The notes beneath the pieces were generated by a model. It had not been told where the DNA came from and ran no database searches. It worked only from the letters and a program-made list of their open reading frames with translations. Position numbers and translations under genes: made by a program. From contig NZ_JAGIZA010000016.1 in assembly GCF_017813365.1 (NCBI RefSeq), positions 1 through 64,000 of the forward strand: a stretch of 64,000 nt of DNA, written 5' to 3'. The stretch is from Roseomonas indoligenes. Its GTDB lineage: Bacteria; Pseudomonadota; Alphaproteobacteria; Acetobacterales; Acetobacteraceae. The first letter of the stretch is position 1. The number at the start of each line of letters is the position of its first letter. Below are positions 1-8,836 of the stretch, one piece after another.

Positions 1-2
1 CC

Positions 3-107
3 CGTACCCGCGAAGCCCTCTGGACCACCATCGGGCGCCTGCTCGACACCTTCACCCAAGCCGAGTGCAGAAACTACCTCGCCAACTCAGGATACGCGTC
101 CGAGTAA
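3..107 (+). pseudogene. 3' end of an IS630-family transposase (partial, enters from the left edge)
   Basis: An open frame enters from the left edge and ends at TAA 105-107. The visible 34 residues read REALWTTIGRLLDTFTQAEC, then NYLANSGYASE, which I recognise as the C-terminus of IS630/ISTc1-type DDE transposases. The text just after the stop (GCTGGAAATGCTCTA, about 108-122) looks like an IS630 terminal inverted repeat ending in the TA target dinucleotide, so the right end of the element probably lies near 118-122. Whether the element is intact cannot be told from this window. The family call rests on the tail alone. Confidence 0.7.
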
Positions 108-413
108 GCTGGAAATGCTCTAGGCCTTATGGGCGGCCCGCAGGGGGCTTCGCCCCGTGCAACCTCCACCGGGGTGCCAAGGGCCACCCCGGACCCCGCG
201 ATCCGGCTGGCGCGGACGCGACAAGGAAAGGAGTCGCGGAATGGTCTTCGACACCGTGTCGGCCCGGGCCGTGCTGTCAGTCGCCTAAGGCCATCGACCT
301 CAGGCGCGCCATCGGACGAGCATCCCGCGGCAGCCCGGTAGAAAAAGATGAGAGGGAGTCCAGGGGGAGAGACTCCTTCTCTCCCCCTGGGGCCACCAGA
401 CCCGAACAGAACC
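108..413. repeat. Intergenic repeat copy 1 (partial mosaic element) downstream of hslV
   Basis: No gene is seen here. After the IS end come a GC-rich segment and then a partial copy of the dispersed mosaic repeat: module A, an inverted repeat at 284-304 (CCTAAGG...CCTCAGG); the linker GAGCATCCCGCGGCAGCCCG (about 318-337); the AGAAAAAGATGA stretch (about 339-350); and module C, a long hairpin at 360-390 (CCAGGGGGAGAGA...TCTCCCCCTGG). The C hairpin lies 23 bp beyond the hslV stop, so it could terminate hslV transcription. Confidence 0.7.
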
Positions 414-974
414 TCAGAGCGTCTCGAGGATGAAACGTCCGTTCGTATAGACGCAGATATCGCCCGCGATGGTCATGGAGCGGCGGGCGATCTCCTCGGC
501 GGAGAGGTCGTCCACGGTCATCAGGGCGCGGGCGGCCGCGAGCGCATAGTTGCCGCCGGATCCGATGCCGATGATGCCGTCCTCGGGCTCCATCACGTCG
601 CCCTGGCCGGTGATGAGGAGGGAGCGGTTCGCGTCCGCCACGGCCAGCAGGGCTTCGAGCCGGCGGAGGTAGCGGTCCATGCGCCAGTCCTTTGCCAGTT
701 CCACTGCGGCGCGCTCCAGCTGGTCGGGGAAGCGCTCCAGCTTCGCTTCCAGGCGCTCCAACAGGGTGAAGGCGTCGGCCGTTGCGCCGGCGAAGCCGGT
801 GACGACCTTGCCGCCGGCGATCTTGCGGACCTTGCGGGCATTGTTCTTGACGATGGTCTGGCCCATGGAGACCTGGCCGTCGCCGGCCATGGCCACCTGG
901 CCGTTCTTACGGACGCAAAGGATGGTGGTGCCGTGCCAGCCCAGGGGGTCGTGTGTGTTGGTGGTGGTATTCAT
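414..974 (-). CDS. hslV: ATP-dependent protease subunit HslV
   Basis: HslV (ClpQ) is the threonine-protease core of the cytoplasmic HslUV (ClpYQ) complex; the HslU ATPase unfolds substrates for it. The protein is 186 aa from the ATG at 974, usual for the family. Processing should expose Thr16 in [13 protein letters not shown], the catalytic N-terminal threonine. The glycine-rich [16 protein letters not shown] segment is also typical. An open frame extends upstream to 1067, but the family alignment starts at MNTTT; ATG 986 is a possible alternative. hslU usually sits next to hslV; here the downstream side holds only repeat sequence and a transposase remnant. Confidence 0.95.
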   Translation of the reverse strand: MNTTTNTHDPLGWHGTTILCVRKNGQVAMAGDGQVSMGQTIVKNNARKVRKIAGGKVVTGFAGATADAFTLLERLEAKLERFPDQLERAAVELAKDWRMDRYLRRLEALLAVADANRSLLITGQGDVMEPEDGIIGIGSGGNYALAAARALMTVDDLSAEEIARRSMTIAGDICVYTNGRFILETL

Positions 975-1098
975 GATGGGTGCCATGTGAGGGAACCCAT
1001 GTGGCGATGCCCGGTCCGCGTTGCAATCCGATGCCGGCGGGCCTGTTCCGCCCGTGCCGCGCAGCACCTATCTGCGGGCGCATGATCTAGGGGCGGGC

Positions 1099-2337
1099 AT
1101 GAGCGCGGCGGGGCTTTCCATTCGGGGACCGGCTGTCCGGGGAACCGGCCTTCCCGGGCCGGCGCTTCCGGCACCGCGCCTGCCGCGCGCGGGGCGGCGC
1201 GGGCTGCGGCCCCGTGGCCGCTGGCGGTCCCTGGCGCTCGCCCTGTCCCTGCTGCTGCACCTGGCGGCGGGGTGGTGGCTGCTGTTCGGCATGCCGAAGA
1301 AGCCGATGGAGGAGCCGTCCGCCCCCTCGGCCGTGGACGTGGTGTTCGACGGGGGCGAGGAGGTGGCGGTGCCCGCCCCGCCCGGTGGCGCCCCGGCGCC
1401 GCCCGAGCCGCCGGGCGAGGCCGCGCCTCCACCCCCGCCATCACCGGTGCCCCTGCCGCCCGTTCCGCTGCCGCCGGTGGCCGCAGCGCCGCCCGTCCCT
1501 TTGCAGCCGCCCGAACTGCCCCCGGTGCCGGCTCCGCCCGCGCCCGCCGTTCCGCCGCCCCCGGCGCCGCCCCTCGCGCAAGCGCCCGCCCCGCCGCTTC
1601 CCGCGCCGCCCGCCGCCGCGCCGCAGGCGCCCCTGCCGCCCGTGGCGCGCACGCTGCCACTCCCGCCCCTTCCTGCGCCGCGGGCGCCCTCCGACTTCGC
1701 CCTGCCGCCGCCCCCGCCTTCCACGGAGAGCGCGCGCGAGGCGGATGTGGCCGCCCTGCCCCTGCCGCCACCCCCGGCGCCGGAGCCGCCCGCTGCCCCG
1801 CCTGAGACGGCGGCCCGGCCGCCCGCGCCGCAGCGGCCCCAGCCGCAGCCCCAACCTCGACCCCGGCCGCGCCCGGCCGCGCCGGCCAATCCCTTCGCGG
1901 GGGCGATGGACCTGGGCAGCGGGATCACCGTCGGCCGCCCGGCGCCGCCGCCCGGCGCGGTTTCCCGCCCCAACCGGGATGCGGGCGCCGCCGGCGTCGC
2001 CAATCCCGACGCGCCGAACGCCCAGATGCGGATTCGCGGGGCCAATCTCGGCGCGGACTGGCGGGCGGCCTTCATGGCCTGGCTGCGCGCCCACGGGTAC
2101 TACCCCCGACAGGCCGTCGAGGCGGGGGAGGACGGGACCGCCGTGGTGCGCTTCACCGTGGCGCGGGACGGGCGGGTCAGCGGGCTTCAGCTCATCGGCC
2201 GATCCGGCTCCATCTGGCTGGATGCCGGGGCGCAGGCGCTGCTGCGGGACCGGATCGTGCCGCCCTTCCCGGCCAGCACGGTGGAGAACAGCGCGGAGAT
2301 CGACCTGACGATCAACTACATCCTGCGCCGGCGCTGA
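1099..2337 (+). CDS. TonB-like energy transducer with a long proline-rich linker
   Basis: This 412-aa protein has TonB architecture: a basic N-terminus, one membrane helix at about residues 43-63 (LALALSLLLHLAAGWWLLFG), a Pro/Ala-rich periplasmic spacer of more than 200 residues, and a C-terminal TonB domain (DWRAAFMAWLRAHGYYPRQA, then VVRFTVARDGRVSGLQLIG). S50-x3-H54 in the helix matches the conserved SxxxH motif that TonB uses with ExbB/ExbD. The start was chosen at ATG 1099, because the upstream TTG/1021 part is not TonB-like. No exbBD or receptor gene is in the window. It is divergent from hslV with about 124 bp between them. A TolA-like role is a less likely alternative. Confidence 0.85.
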   Translation: MSAAGLSIRGPAVRGTGLPGPALPAPRLPRAGRRGLRPRGRWRSLALALSLLLHLAAGWWLLFGMPKKPMEEPSAPSAVDVVFDGGEEVAVPAPPGGAPAPPEPPGEAAPPPPPSPVPLPPVPLPPVAAAPPVPLQPPELPPVPAPPAPAVPPPPAPPLAQAPAPPLPAPPAAAPQAPLPPVARTLPLPPLPAPRAPSDFALPPPPPSTESAREADVAALPLPPPPAPEPPAAPPETAARPPAPQRPQPQPQPRPRPRPAAPANPFAGAMDLGSGITVGRPAPPPGAVSRPNRDAGAAGVANPDAPNAQMRIRGANLGADWRAAFMAWLRAHGYYPRQAVEAGEDGTAVVRFTVARDGRVSGLQLIGRSGSIWLDAGAQALLRDRIVPPFPASTVENSAEIDLTINYILRRR

Positions 2338-2401
2338 CGGCTTGTTCCGTCCCTCGTCCCATGACGGTGACGCCGCCCTCGCCGGGGTCTAAAGGACCGC
2401 C

Positions 2402-3007
2402 ATGGACGCTTTCCCCCGCCGTGCCGAGATCAGCCGCGAGACGAGCGAGACCCGGATCCACCTGACGCTGGATCTGGACGGCACCGGCCGGGCGGCGATC
2501 GCGACCGGGATCGGCTTCCTCGACCACATGCTGACGGCCCTGGCCCGCCATTCCCTGACGGACCTGGCGGTGCGGGCGGAGGGCGACCTGCACATCGACT
2601 TCCACCACACCACGGAGGACGTGGGCATCGTGCTCGGGCAGGCCATCCGCAAGGCACTGGCCGACAAGCGGGGCATCCGCCGCTACGGCCAGGCGCTGGT
2701 GCCGATGGACGAGGCGCTGGCGGAATGCGCCATCGACATCTCCGGCCGCCCCTTCCTGGCCTGGTCCGCGGCCTTCCCGCGCGACAAGGTGGGGGAGATG
2801 GATACGGAGCTGTTCGAGGAGTTCTTCCGGGCGCTGGCCATGAACTCCGCGATGACGGTTCATCTGACCCAACGGGCGGGGACCAACGCGCACCACATTG
2901 CGGAGGGGCTGTTCAAGGCCTTCGCCCGCGCCCTGCGGATGGCGGTGGAGATCGACCCGCGCGCCGGCGATTCGGTTCCCTCCACCAAGGGCATGCTGGA
3001 AGCCTGA
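2402..3007 (+). CDS. hisB: Imidazoleglycerol-phosphate dehydratase
   Basis: HisB catalyses the dehydration of imidazole-glycerol phosphate to imidazole-acetol phosphate in histidine biosynthesis, in the cytoplasm. The 201 aa match the monofunctional enzyme (no phosphatase domain). Metal-binding motifs are visible: GFLDHM (His42), HHTTED at 68-73 and [12 protein letters not shown] at 162-173. It is the first gene of a tightly coupled operon: its stop TGA overlaps the next ATG (TGATG at 3005-3009). The order hisB-x-hisH-x-hisA is standard for alphaproteobacteria apart from the interposed genes. Confidence 0.97.
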   Translation: MDAFPRRAEISRETSETRIHLTLDLDGTGRAAIATGIGFLDHMLTALARHSLTDLAVRAEGDLHIDFHHTTEDVGIVLGQAIRKALADKRGIRRYGQALVPMDEALAECAIDISGRPFLAWSAAFPRDKVGEMDTELFEEFFRALAMNSAMTVHLTQRAGTNAHHIAEGLFKAFARALRMAVEIDPRAGDSVPSTKGMLEA

Positions 3008-3372
3008 TGCGGGTCTTCACCATTCATTCCCGCGACGGCGGCAAGCCCCGCGCAAGGCTGGTGCCGGAAGGCTTTTCCGGCTGGGCCTTCCTGTTCGGCC
3101 CGCTCTGGCTTTTGTGGCGAGGGCTGTGGCTGACCCTCCTCGGCTATCTCGCCCTCGCCGCCGCCATCGCCTTCCTGCCCGACCCCTGGGAGGGCTGGGC
3201 GGGGATCGCGCTGCAGATCCTGCTCGGCTTCCACGCGCACGACCTGGAGCGCTGGACGCTGCGCCGCCGCGGCTATGCCATGGGCGGCGTGGCCGCCGGG
3301 GCGGATGAGGAGGAGGCGACGCTGCGCGCCCTCCGCGCCCAGCCGGCCCTGGCCAGGGGGATGATGGCGTGA
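3007..3372 (+). CDS. DUF2628-type small membrane protein in the his operon
   Basis: This 121-aa protein starts at ATG 3007, overlapping the hisB stop. It has the DUF2628 layout: a short N-terminal part ([12 protein letters not shown]), a PEGFSGWAFLFGPLWLLWRG membrane entry, and about two hydrophobic segments (roughly residues 25-57 and 62-74), followed by a charged, alanine-rich tail. The function of this family is not established. It is translationally coupled to hisH downstream (GTG 3369 overlaps its stop), so it is certainly expressed with the his genes, but nothing in the sequence gives it a role in histidine synthesis. Confidence 0.8.
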   Translation: MRVFTIHSRDGGKPRARLVPEGFSGWAFLFGPLWLLWRGLWLTLLGYLALAAAIAFLPDPWEGWAGIALQILLGFHAHDLERWTLRRRGYAMGGVAAGADEEEATLRALRAQPALARGMMA

Positions 3373-4019
3373 GACTCGCGATCGTCGATCCCGGCTCGGG
3401 CAACCTCGCCTCCGTCCGCCGCGCCTTCGAGCGGGCGGCGCATGAGGAAGGGGTGTCGCTGCTCGTCCAGGTGACCACGCATGCGGAGGACGTGCTGGCG
3501 GCCGACCGCGTGGTGCTGCCGGGCCAGGGCGCTTTCGCCGCCTGTGCCCGCGGCCTCGCCGCCCTGCCCGGCATGGAGGAGGCGCTGCGCGAGAGCGCGA
3601 TCCAGGGGGGCCGCCCCTTCCTCGGCATCTGCGTGGGCATGCAGCTGATGGCGGAGCGCGGGCTGGAGCACGGCAACACGCCCGGCCTCGGCTGGATCAA
3701 GGGCGAGATCGCGCCCATGGACCCGCGCGGCGCGGACGGCGCCCCCTTGCCCCTGCCGCAGATGGGCTGGAACGCGCTGGAGCCGCATGCCGCCCACCCC
3801 CTGCTGGCCGGGCTGCCGGAGGGCGCGCACGCCTATTTCGTCCACTCCTACGCCCTGAGCGGCGGCCGGAGGGAGGAGCTTCTGGCCAGCGCCGCCTATG
3901 GCGGCGACGTCGCGGCCGTGGTGGGCCGGGACAACCTGGCCGGCACCCAGTTCCACGTGGAGAAGTCCGGCCCTGTCGGCCTGCACATCCTCAGGAACTT
4001 CCTGCGCTGGGCACCATGA
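3369..4019 (+). CDS. hisH: Imidazole glycerol phosphate synthase, glutamine amidotransferase subunit
   Basis: HisH hydrolyses glutamine and channels ammonia to HisF, which makes IGP and AICAR. The 216 aa carry a class I glutaminase triad: nucleophile Cys88 in [10 protein letters not shown], and His196 and Glu198 in [10 protein letters not shown]. The N-terminal VDPGSGNL is also typical (usually DYGxGNL). Translation starts at GTG 3369 inside the end of the preceding gene. The partner hisF is not in this window, although hisA is two genes on, so the complex depends on a hisF elsewhere. Confidence 0.95.
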   Translation: MRLAIVDPGSGNLASVRRAFERAAHEEGVSLLVQVTTHAEDVLAADRVVLPGQGAFAACARGLAALPGMEEALRESAIQGGRPFLGICVGMQLMAERGLEHGNTPGLGWIKGEIAPMDPRGADGAPLPLPQMGWNALEPHAAHPLLAGLPEGAHAYFVHSYALSGGRREELLASAAYGGDVAAVVGRDNLAGTQFHVEKSGPVGLHILRNFLRWAP

Positions 4020-4591
4020 AGCAGGACACGCATTCCCTTTCCGTCGAGCGCGTGACCGCGCTGGACGAGGCCGACATGGCCGACCTCTGCGAGGCGACGG
4101 ACGCCGCCATCATCGAGGGCGGCGGATTCGGCTGGCTCGCGCCGCAGGGGCGGGAGGCGTTGACGCGCCACTTCAGCGGCGTGCTGCTGGTGCCGGAGCG
4201 CGAGCTGTTCGTGGCGCGGCTGGACGGCCATCCCGTCGGCTCCGCCCAGCTCCTCCGCCCCGCCCGCAACAACGAGGCCCAGGCCTGGGCCGCGCAGCTC
4301 ACCCACGCCTACATCGCCCCTTACGCGCGCGGGCACGGCCTGGCCGGGATGCTGGTGCGCCGGGCGGAGGAGCGGGCGGCCGCGCTGGGCCACCGCGTGC
4401 TGAACCTGGACGTGCGGGAGACGCAGGAGGTCGCCATCGCGCTGTTCGAGCGCCATGGCTACGTCCGCTGGGGAACCCACCCCGCCTATGCCCGGATCGA
4501 CGGCCGCACCGTGGCCGGGCACCACTACTACAAGCTGCTGGACCCGGCCCGGGGCCGCCCGACCGGGACGCTCTTCGCGCAGGACCCCTGA
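4016..4591 (+). CDS. GNAT-family N-acetyltransferase in the his operon
   Basis: This is a 191-aa protein with the GNAT fold. The acetyl-CoA pyrophosphate loop is visible as RGHGLA (residues 105-110), followed by the helix [14 protein letters not shown], then the strand [20 protein letters not shown] and [13 protein letters not shown], typical of the acceptor half. It overlaps hisH by 4 bp (ATGA) and hisA by 1 bp, so it is co-translated with both. The substrate is unknown; family members acetylate small amines, antibiotics or protein N-termini. Confidence 0.85.
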   Translation: MKQDTHSLSVERVTALDEADMADLCEATDAAIIEGGGFGWLAPQGREALTRHFSGVLLVPERELFVARLDGHPVGSAQLLRPARNNEAQAWAAQLTHAYIAPYARGHGLAGMLVRRAEERAAALGHRVLNLDVRETQEVAIALFERHGYVRWGTHPAYARIDGRTVAGHHYYKLLDPARGRPTGTLFAQDP

Positions 4592-5307
4592 TGGACTTCA
4601 TCCCCTACCCCGCCATTGACCTGAAGGGCGGGCAGGTCGTGCGCCTGAAGCGCGGCGACATGGACCAGGCCACCGTCTACGGCGACCCCGCCACCCAGGC
4701 CGCCGCCTTCGACGCCGCCGGCTTTCCCTGGCTGCACGTGGTGGACCTGGACGGCGCCTTCGCCGGGCGCCCCGCCAATGCCGAGGCCGTGCGCGCCATC
4801 CTGGCCGCGACGAAGCGCCCCGTGCAGCTCGGCGGCGGCATCCGGGACAATGCCACCATCGAGGCCTGGCTCTCCGCCGGCATCGCGCGCGTCATCCTCG
4901 GCTCCGCCGCCGCCAAGAACCCGGACTTCGCACGCGAAGCCTGCCGCGCCTTCCCCGGCCGCGTCGCCATCGGCATCGACGCCCGCGACGGCCGCGTGGC
5001 GACGGAAGGCTGGGCCGAGACCGGCAGCCTCACCGCCCTCGACCTCGCGCTCATGCTGGAGGATGCCGGCGCCGCCGCCATCATCCACACCGATATCGAC
5101 CGCGACGGAATGCTCGGCGGCGTGAACGTGGCCGCCACCGCCGCCCTGGCCGAGCGCCTCTCCACCCCCGTCATCGCCAGCGGCGGCGTGGCGGGGCGCG
5201 CGGACCTGGACGCGCTGCGCGCGACCGGGCGCATCGCCGGCGTCATCATCGGGCGGGCGCTCTATGACGGGCGGCTGACGGCAGGAGAGGCGTTGGGGGT
5301 TTCCTGA
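4591..5307 (+). CDS. hisA: Phosphoribosylformimino-5-aminoimidazole carboxamide ribotide isomerase
   Basis: HisA performs the Amadori rearrangement of ProFAR to PRFAR in histidine biosynthesis. It is a 238-aa (beta-alpha)8 barrel. The catalytic aspartates correspond to Asp10 ([13 protein letters not shown]) and Asp130 (GIDARDG); Thr167 sits in [10 protein letters not shown], and phosphate loops are seen at QLGGGIR and ASGGV. ATG 4591 overlaps the preceding stop. This is the last his gene here: hisF and hisE, which usually follow directly, are replaced by about 400 bp of repeat. Confidence 0.96.
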   Translation: MDFIPYPAIDLKGGQVVRLKRGDMDQATVYGDPATQAAAFDAAGFPWLHVVDLDGAFAGRPANAEAVRAILAATKRPVQLGGGIRDNATIEAWLSAGIARVILGSAAAKNPDFAREACRAFPGRVAIGIDARDGRVATEGWAETGSLTALDLALMLEDAGAAAIIHTDIDRDGMLGGVNVAATAALAERLSTPVIASGGVAGRADLDALRATGRIAGVIIGRALYDGRLTAGEALGVS

Positions 5308-5716
5308 CGCCGGCCAGGGGCGCCGCCCCCTGGAACCCCCGGGCAAACGCGAAGCGTTTGTCCCGAGCCAAGGGTCTGAGGCTTTTGGGTCCCCACAGGG
5401 CTGCCGCCGCGCCGACGGGACACGGGCCTTCTGCTTGAGCGGCCCGGTCCTGGCCTTGTAGTCGCCTCGGGTCACGGACCCGAGGCACACCGTCAGCCGA
5501 GCCAGACCAACTCTTAAAAGAAGATGATGGTGAGGGGTCCGGGGAGAGGAAGAATTCCTTCTTCCTCTCCCCGGGACAGACCGACAGCCAAAAGCCGCAC
5601 GAACCTGCCGGCGAGGCGACCAAATGCCCCCTGATTGACGATCCGGTATTTTTGCACGACCGATATGGAATCGGTCCATCTGCCTGTGCCGGGCCGTCAA
5701 AACCCAAGGAGGAACC
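5308..5716. repeat. Intergenic mosaic repeat copy 2 after hisA; 5' region of the secreted-protein gene
   Basis: This 409-bp gap holds no gene. Modules read in order are: hairpin 1 CCAGGGGCGCCGCCCCCTGG (5314-5333), six bases after the hisA stop and probably its terminator; the small palindrome CAAACGCGAAGCGTTTG (5344-5360) inside a GGGC...TCCCGAGCC frame that recurs near 42050-42080; the inverted repeat CCTCGGGT...ACCCGAGG (5465-5485, module A); an AAGAAGATGATGG stretch; and the long hairpin 5538-5576 (module C, TCCGGGGAGAGGAAG...CTTCCTCTCCCCGGGA). From about 5600 to the ATG is the leader of the next gene, with an AAGGAGG ribosome site at about 5705-5712. Confidence 0.75.
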
Positions 5717-6055
5717 ATGATCCCTCGCGCCATGATGACGACGGCCGTTCTGGCTTGCTCTCTCGCGCTTCTCGGCAGCGGCGGTGCTTCTGCCCAGAGC
5801 AACAACCCCGATTTCCGGCTCAACAATCGCACGGGGTCGACGATCAACGAGGTTTACGTCTCCTCCTCAGCGCGAGCCAACTGGGGCCGGGATTTGCTGG
5901 GCGACAACACCCTGCCTTCCGGGCAGAGCCTCAACGTCGTCCTGCCCGCGGGGCAGTGCATGAACGACATCCGGGTGGTCTACGCGAATGGCGCGGCGCA
6001 GGAGCGGCGGCAGGTGAACACCTGCGGGATCACGGACTTCAACTTCACCCGATAG
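5717..6055 (+). CDS. Small secreted protein of unknown function
   Basis: This is a 112-aa precursor. Residues 1-26 form a signal peptide ending ASA before Gln27. The mature part is about 86 aa: FRLNNRTGSTINEVYVSSSA, then GRDLLGDNTLPSGQSLNVVL, followed by two cysteines (GQCMNDIRVVY and NTCGITDF) that could form a disulphide in the periplasm. A near-perfect AAGGAGG ribosome site lies just upstream, suggesting strong expression. I do not recognise a named family with certainty. The pattern resembles small exported proteins common in Acetobacteraceae. Confidence 0.75.
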   Translation: MIPRAMMTTAVLACSLALLGSGGASAQSNNPDFRLNNRTGSTINEVYVSSSARANWGRDLLGDNTLPSGQSLNVVLPAGQCMNDIRVVYANGAAQERRQVNTCGITDFNFTR

Positions 6056-6088
6056 GGCTGGGCACGGCGCCCGGCCCAGGGGCGATCG

Positions 6089-6307
6089 CTACATCACCGT
6101 CGGCGGCATCCCACCCGGCCCCGGGCCGATGGGCGGGATGTCCGGCCCGATCGGGTCGTTGTCCGGCCCGATGGGGTCGCTGCCCGGGATCTCCGGCGTG
6201 GGCGGCGGTGGCGGGGAGATGGGGCCGGGCACCGGGTTCTCCGGCCCGGGTGCGGGGCCGGGCGCGGGGGAAGGGTTGGGCGGGGTGATCTCGGGGGTGT
6301 CGGACAT
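6089..6307 (-). CDS. Small proline-rich protein (possible gene)
   Basis: A 72-aa open frame of extreme composition: MSDTPEITPPNPSPAPG followed by Pro/Gly/Pro-rich repeats (GPENPVPGPISPPPPP, then two copies of DPIGPD-like units). AGAGGGA lies about six bases upstream of ATG 6307, which supports this start over ATG 6313. No signal peptide or known domain is visible. It is convergent with the upstream secreted-protein gene. Composition alone could make a spurious frame in GC-rich DNA, but the ribosome site and clean MSDTPE start favour a real gene. Confidence 0.5.
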   Translation of the reverse strand: MSDTPEITPPNPSPAPGPAPGPENPVPGPISPPPPPTPEIPGSDPIGPDNDPIGPDIPPIGPGPGGMPPTVM

Positions 6308-6408
6308 GAGCATTCCCTCTCTTCGGAAGGGATGAACGCGCCAGGGGTCGGGTCGTTCGGGGGAATGAGCCTCGACTCCGTGGGGCCCCGCCTTTAAGGC
6401 GCCGGGCC

Positions 6409-8088
6409 ATGGCCCCTGCCCTCTCGCTGACCGGCGCGCTGGACCGACTGCCGGAGGTGCGGCGGCCGCGGCTGCTGCTCTCGCTGCTCTGCCTGCTGAT
6501 GTGGGCGCCGGGGCTCTTCTCCCTGCCGCCGGGGGACCGGGACGAGGCGCGCTTCGCCCAGGCCAGCCGCCAGATGGTGGAGAGCGGCGACTATGTCCGC
6601 ATCCGCAACGGGGTGGTGGAGCGCAACAAGAAGCCCGTGGGCATCCACTGGGCCCAGGCCGGCATCGTCCAGGCGATGGAGGCCTTGGGGCTGCCGGCGC
6701 GGGGATGGATCGGCAGCTACCGGCTGGCCTCCGCCCTGGGGGCGTGGCTGGCGGTGCTGGGGACCTTCTCGCTCGGGCGGGCGCTGGTGGGGCGGCGGCC
6801 GGCCTTCCTGGCGGCGGCGCTGCTCTCGGCGACCCTGTTGCTGGTGGTGGAGACCCACATCGCCAAGACGGACGCGGCGCTGCTGGCGAGCATCGTGGCG
6901 GCCATGGGGCTGATGGGGCGGGCCTATCTCGCGCCCTCCGCCTTCACGGCCCGGGCGGCACTCGGCTTCTGGCTGGCGCTGGGGGCGGGCGTGCTGCTTA
7001 AGGGGCCGATCGCGCCCATGGTGCCGCTGCTGGCCGGGCTGACCCTCTATGCGGCGGATCGGGGATGGCGGACCGGTGCGCCCTGGCTTCGCGCGCTGCG
7101 GGCGCATTGGGGCATCCCGCTGATGATCGCCTGCGCCCTGCCCTGGCTGGTGGCGATCGGCATCGCGACGGAGGGCCGCTTCTTCCAGCAGGCGCTCGGC
7201 GGCGACATGCTGAACAAGGTCGGCTCCGGCGAGGAGGCGCATTGGGGTCCGCCGGGCTACTACCTCCTCACCTTCGGGATCGCGGCCTTCCCCGGCGCCT
7301 TCCTGGTGCTACGCGCCCTTCCCGGGGCCTGGGGCGCGCGGATGCGGCCGGGCACGCGCTTCCTGCTGGCCTGGGCGGCGCCGACCTGGCTGCTGTTCGA
7401 GGCGGTGGCGACGAAGCTGCCCCACTACGTCCTGCCCGCCTATCCCGCGCTGCTGCTGCTCGGCGCCGCCTGGGCCTGCGACCCGCTGCGACGGCCCGCG
7501 CCCCGCTGGCTCGCTTGGCTGGGCTGGGCGGCGCTGTTCGGCACCGCCATCGGGCTGGCCGCCGGCGCCGTGGCCCTGCCGATCCTGGCCGATGGCCGGA
7601 TTTCCCTCCCCGGGCTGCTGGCCGTTCCCCTGGCGGCGGCGCTGCTCTGGGCCGTGGCCAGCGCCGCCCGCAACAGCGAATGGTCCCGCGCCGGCCTCTC
7701 CGGCGCGCTCCTCGCCGTGCCCCTCTACTGGGCCCTGCTGGGGGGCGTGCTACCCCATCTCACCGCCCCCTGGGTCTCACCCCGCGTCGCGGCGATGGTC
7801 GCGGCGGAGGAGGTGCCGGCAGAGCGCTTCGGCATCACCGGCTTCCACGAGCCCTCCCTCGTCTTCTCCGCCGGCACCGCCACGAACCTGCTGGGCAGCG
7901 GCGCTGAGGCTGCCCGCTTCCTCGCCGCCGCCCCGGACCGCGTGGTGGCCGTGGAGGGCCGGGAGGCCCCACGCTTCGAGGCCGAGGCCGCCGCCATCGG
8001 CCTGCGCCCCCGGGCCGTGGGCCGGGTGGAGGGCATCAACTACGTCCGCGGCCGCCGCGTGGCGATCACCCTGTTCCGGGCAGGCTGA
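6409..8088 (+). CDS. ArnT/PMT-like membrane glycosyltransferase (GT39/GT83 type)
   Basis: This 559-aa polytopic inner-membrane protein has about 11-12 hydrophobic segments. The N-terminal periplasmic loop PPGDRDEARFAQASRQMV, then NKKPVGIHW, is the signature of the undecaprenyl/dolichyl-phosphate-sugar-dependent transferases (ArnT, PMT), where the acidic pair after the first helix is catalytic. The C-terminal third is a soluble periplasmic region. ArnT itself moves aminoarabinose to lipid A; no arn biosynthesis genes are here, so the sugar and acceptor are unknown. The gene is followed after 3 bp by a DedA-family gene, consistent with a shared envelope or lipid-carrier role. Confidence 0.85.
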   Translation: MAPALSLTGALDRLPEVRRPRLLLSLLCLLMWAPGLFSLPPGDRDEARFAQASRQMVESGDYVRIRNGVVERNKKPVGIHWAQAGIVQAMEALGLPARGWIGSYRLASALGAWLAVLGTFSLGRALVGRRPAFLAAALLSATLLLVVETHIAKTDAALLASIVAAMGLMGRAYLAPSAFTARAALGFWLALGAGVLLKGPIAPMVPLLAGLTLYAADRGWRTGAPWLRALRAHWGIPLMIACALPWLVAIGIATEGRFFQQALGGDMLNKVGSGEEAHWGPPGYYLLTFGIAAFPGAFLVLRALPGAWGARMRPGTRFLLAWAAPTWLLFEAVATKLPHYVLPAYPALLLLGAAWACDPLRRPAPRWLAWLGWAALFGTAIGLAAGAVALPILADGRISLPGLLAVPLAAALLWAVASAARNSEWSRAGLSGALLAVPLYWALLGGVLPHLTAPWVSPRVAAMVAAEEVPAERFGITGFHEPSLVFSAGTATNLLGSGAEAARFLAAAPDRVVAVEGREAPRFEAEAAAIGLRPRAVGRVEGINYVRGRRVAITLFRAG

Positions 8089-8091
8089 GCC

Positions 8092-8718
8092 GTGCTGCAG
8101 ACCATCGCCGATATCATCGCGGCCACCGGCACCTTCGGCATCTTCCTGCTGATGCTGGCCGAGAACATCTTTCCGCCCATTCCCTCGGAAGCCATCATGC
8201 CCGTGGCCGGCTTCGCCGCCGCGCAGGGCCAGATGGACCCGCTGGCCGTCTTCCTGGCCGGCACCGCCGGTGCCGTGCTCGGCAACGCCGCCTGGTACGA
8301 GGCGGCGCGCGCCATCGGCCAGGCCAGGATCGAGCATCTTGCGAACCGCTATGGCCGCTACGTCGGGATCGTCGGGGAAGACATCCGCGCTGCCAGCAAG
8401 GCGCTGCTGCGCTGGGGGGCGCCGGCCGTCCTGATCTGCCGCTGCCTGCCGGGGCCGCGCACCCTGATCTCAGTCCCCGCCGGCATCGCGCGCATGCGCC
8501 GCCGGGTGTTCTACCCCGCGACCATCCTCGGGACCGCCCTCTGGACCGGCTTCCTCATGGCCGCGGGATGGTGGCTGCAAGGCCAGTGGGAAGCGATCGG
8601 GCACTGGATGGAACCGCTGGGCGTGGCCGTGATCGCCGCCTGCGTCGTGGTCTATGCGTGGCACCTCTGGCGCACGCGGCACCGCTGGAAGCGCGGGATC
8701 GAGAACTCGGGGGAATGA
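8092..8718 (+). CDS. DedA-family membrane protein
   Basis: This is a 208-aa DedA/SNARE-associated (VTT) domain protein of the inner membrane. The motif ENIFPPIPSEAIMPVAGF (residues about 24-41) is the family hallmark, followed by GAVLGNAAWYEAARAIG and CRCLPGPRTLISVPAGIARM with the conserved G-x-R region and basic residues. C-terminal membrane helices run to about residue 190. DedA proteins are linked to undecaprenyl-phosphate or phospholipid recycling across the membrane, which fits the lipid-linked sugar transferase just upstream. The start is GTG 8092. Confidence 0.9.
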   Translation: MLQTIADIIAATGTFGIFLLMLAENIFPPIPSEAIMPVAGFAAAQGQMDPLAVFLAGTAGAVLGNAAWYEAARAIGQARIEHLANRYGRYVGIVGEDIRAASKALLRWGAPAVLICRCLPGPRTLISVPAGIARMRRRVFYPATILGTALWTGFLMAAGWWLQGQWEAIGHWMEPLGVAVIAACVVVYAWHLWRTRHRWKRGIENSGE

Positions 8719-8836
8719 GAGACAGCGGGGCCGGGTGTCCGCCCCCGAACTTCGCCGGGATTTCTTCGACCCTGCGAGCCGGGCAACGCCGCGCCGGCGG
8801 AGAAGCACCCGGGAATACGTCGTTCGCACAGGAGGC

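Noticed and set aside
1068-2075. Glycine-rich antisense frame over the TonB-like gene, PE-PGRS-like in look
   Set aside because: It is the complement of the proline-rich linker (CCN codons read as GGN), not an independent gene.
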